This document shows, in pieces, positions 4,806 to 5,620 of a stretch of DNA of 5,620 bases. Origin of the DNA: Oceanospirillaceae bacterium UBA1126 (GTDB taxonomy: Bacteria > Pseudomonadota > Gammaproteobacteria > Pseudomonadales > Balneatricaceae). The stretch covers positions 1 to 5,620 of the forward strand of contig DCAT01000051.1 of the NCBI GenBank assembly GCA_002312935.1. The letters are read 5' to 3'. The translations under genes and the position numbers were made by a program. The stretch's first letter is position 1; the number at the start of each line of letters is the position of its first letter. Below the pieces are notes generated by a model. That model saw only the letters and a program-made list of their open reading frames with translations. It ran no database searches and was not told where the DNA came from.

Positions 4806-5620
4806 GGTTTACTCTTTGAATTGGATTCCCCAGAAGCTGCTTTGGGTAATTCGGTTGTTTTTGTTTGGTAAGGAACGTAACGAATGCCTTTAATGTACAA
4901 TTTTAATGCCTGCCAATAAATGGCTCTAACTATACTTAGGGTTACGATGGGCCAGCGCAAAAATATAGCGGTTAGTTTCTTAGTATTAATATCATAGCGT
5001 TGAGCCTCAAAAACAGCCATAAATAATCTGTGCTCACGCCAGTTTTCAATGGTTATTTTTGTGTTTGATGTGGGCGCTTTTACCTGCCACTTGTACTCCA
5101 TGTCAAAATCCATAAATGGAGAGACATGAAAAACTTTTTCAGTTGCCACAGGGTCCAATAAATCAATTAGGTAGCTGTGGGTATTATTCCATGGCGTGTT
5201 ACTAACCTCTGCAATAAGGTATTTTGCTGTGTTATTTTCATATAAAAAGAAAAAATTCACTGGGCTAAAATAAATACCAAAACAGCGCAGTTGTGCCAAC
5301 ACACACACACGGTCTACACCACTCACATCTGCGCCTAGCGTTTGTGCGGTAGCAAGGGTCGCTGCCTTTAAGCGCTTGCCCGTATCGCTGTGGTGATCAC
5401 TCTCAGGTGAGGCCATGTTCTTTAAATAATCTGTCGCCTTAAGCTGCAAAGGCGCCCATCGTACAGATGAAAACCACCAGAATTTTTTATTAAGCAACTC
5501 AACTTCATCAAGGTCGATAAAGTTCATATATAGCGGATAGGTAAACTCATGCACTTTAGGGGCAAAGCGTTTATGAAATACATGCCCAATATAAAACGCA
5601 CTTTTAAATGTGTTTTTAAT
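4802..5620 (-). CDS. DUF1365 family protein (5' partial at window edge)
   Basis: The frame is open from the right edge to a TGA at 4804-4802, giving 272 visible residues. The GTG at 5554-5552 is not the start: the 22 codons before it encode FYIGHVFHKRFAPK, which joins VHEFTYPLYM to form the usual DUF1365 N-terminus (YxGxVxHxRFxPxxHxFxYxxYM). No ATG, GTG or TTG occurs in those 22 codons, so the start lies just outside. Other family blocks in visible-residue numbering: FGIYFSPVNFFFLY (114-127), AEVSNTPWNNTHSY (137-150), FHVSPFMDFD (164-173) and a hydrophobic WPIVTLSIVRAIYWQALKLY (223-242) followed by IKG. The tail is polar (SGESNSKSKP). DUF1365 is constantly found next to Cfa-like enzymes and is thought to work with them on acyl chains, but I know of no firmly assigned reaction. 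It overlaps cfa by 4 bp. Confidence 0.92.
   Translation of the reverse strand: MKNTFKSAFYIGHVFHKRFAPKVHEFTYPLYMNFIDLDEVELLNKKFWWFSSVRWAPLQLKATDYLKNMASPESDHHSDTGKRLKAATLATAQTLGADVSGVDRVCVLAQLRCFGIYFSPVNFFFLYENNTAKYLIAEVSNTPWNNTHSYLIDLLDPVATEKVFHVSPFMDFDMEYKWQVKAPTSNTKITIENWREHRLFMAVFEAQRYDINTKKLTAIFLRWPIVTLSIVRAIYWQALKLYIKGIRYVPYQTKTTELPKAASGESNSKSKP
5299..5310. repeat. (AC)6 dinucleotide tract inside DUF1365
   Basis: Six uninterrupted AC units on the plus strand; on the coding strand they read GTGTGT and encode part of DRVCVLAQ. A gain or loss of one unit would shift the frame. At six units the slippage rate is probably low. Confidence 0.6.

Larger units (their letters stand above)
566..5620 (-). 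other. Six-gene operon: DUF1365-cfa-DUF2878-CHI-like-DUF3833-phrB
   Basis: All six genes are on the minus strand. Junctions in order of transcription: 4-bp ATGA overlap, 7-bp gap, 8-bp overlap, 4-bp ATGA overlap, 6-bp gap. Most starts have a recognisable ribosome site, two of them overlapping the previous stop. An intrinsic terminator closes the unit at 590-550. No gap is large enough for an obvious internal promoter, so the promoter must lie to the right of the window. From memory, the same families stand beside an ECF sigma factor and ChrR-type anti-sigma gene in Vibrio and Shewanella and respond to light or singlet oxygen; neither regulator is visible here. Confidence 0.85.

Noticed and set aside
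4657..4893. 78-codon plus-strand open frame across the DUF1365/cfa junction
   Set aside because: Antisense to the conserved ends of two real genes; no recognisable motif.

Overview
The window looks like a piece of chromosome from a marine-type gammaproteobacterium of moderate to low GC (about 40-45% by eye). The protein families and their order (DUF1365, Cfa-like, DUF2878, chalcone-isomerase-like, DUF3833, photolyase) are what I know from Vibrio, Shewanella and related groups. Genus cannot be fixed from this sequence. No rRNA, tRNA, insertion sequence, phage gene or CRISPR array is visible, and coding density is nearly complete.

Layout. Positions 1-162 (+) hold the 3' end of a small Trp-rich protein of the TIGR02450/DUF2389 type. 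Positions 210-569 (+) hold a 119-residue conserved protein of unknown function. From 566 to the right edge everything is on the minus strand: six genes packed head to tail and transcribed right to left. In order of transcription they are DUF1365 (5' end cut by the window edge), a Cfa/methyltransferase-family enzyme, a DUF2878 membrane protein, a chalcone-isomerase-like secreted protein, a DUF3833 lipoprotein and a class I CPD photolyase (phrB). Junctions are ATGA overlaps (two), an 8-bp overlap and gaps of 6-7 bp, so this is almost certainly one polycistronic message. Its promoter lies beyond the right edge.

How the genes fit together. In several proteobacteria this set is linked to an ECF sigma factor/ChrR-type anti-sigma pair that responds to singlet oxygen and light. 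The likely theme is photo-oxidative stress: PhrB repairs UV-damaged DNA, while the Cfa-like enzyme, DUF1365 and the envelope proteins probably modify and handle unsaturated membrane lipids (cyclopropane, methyl-branched or furan fatty acids). The regulator genes are not in this window, so the stress link is inference from family knowledge.

Most notable points: (i) a good intrinsic terminator for the operon is built into the overlapping 3' ends of phrB and the convergent gene; (ii) the Cfa-like enzyme lacks the usual Cys and His of the bicarbonate site (Ser157 and Gln289 instead), so it may not make cyclopropanes; (iii) the DUF1365 gene continues at least 22 codons upstream of the first GTG and out of the window; (iv) a predicted periplasmic chalcone-isomerase-fold protein and a lipoprotein are translationally coupled, suggesting an uncharacterised envelope lipid-handling pair. 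I saw no sign of a wholly new system; the locus is a conserved but only partly understood cluster.
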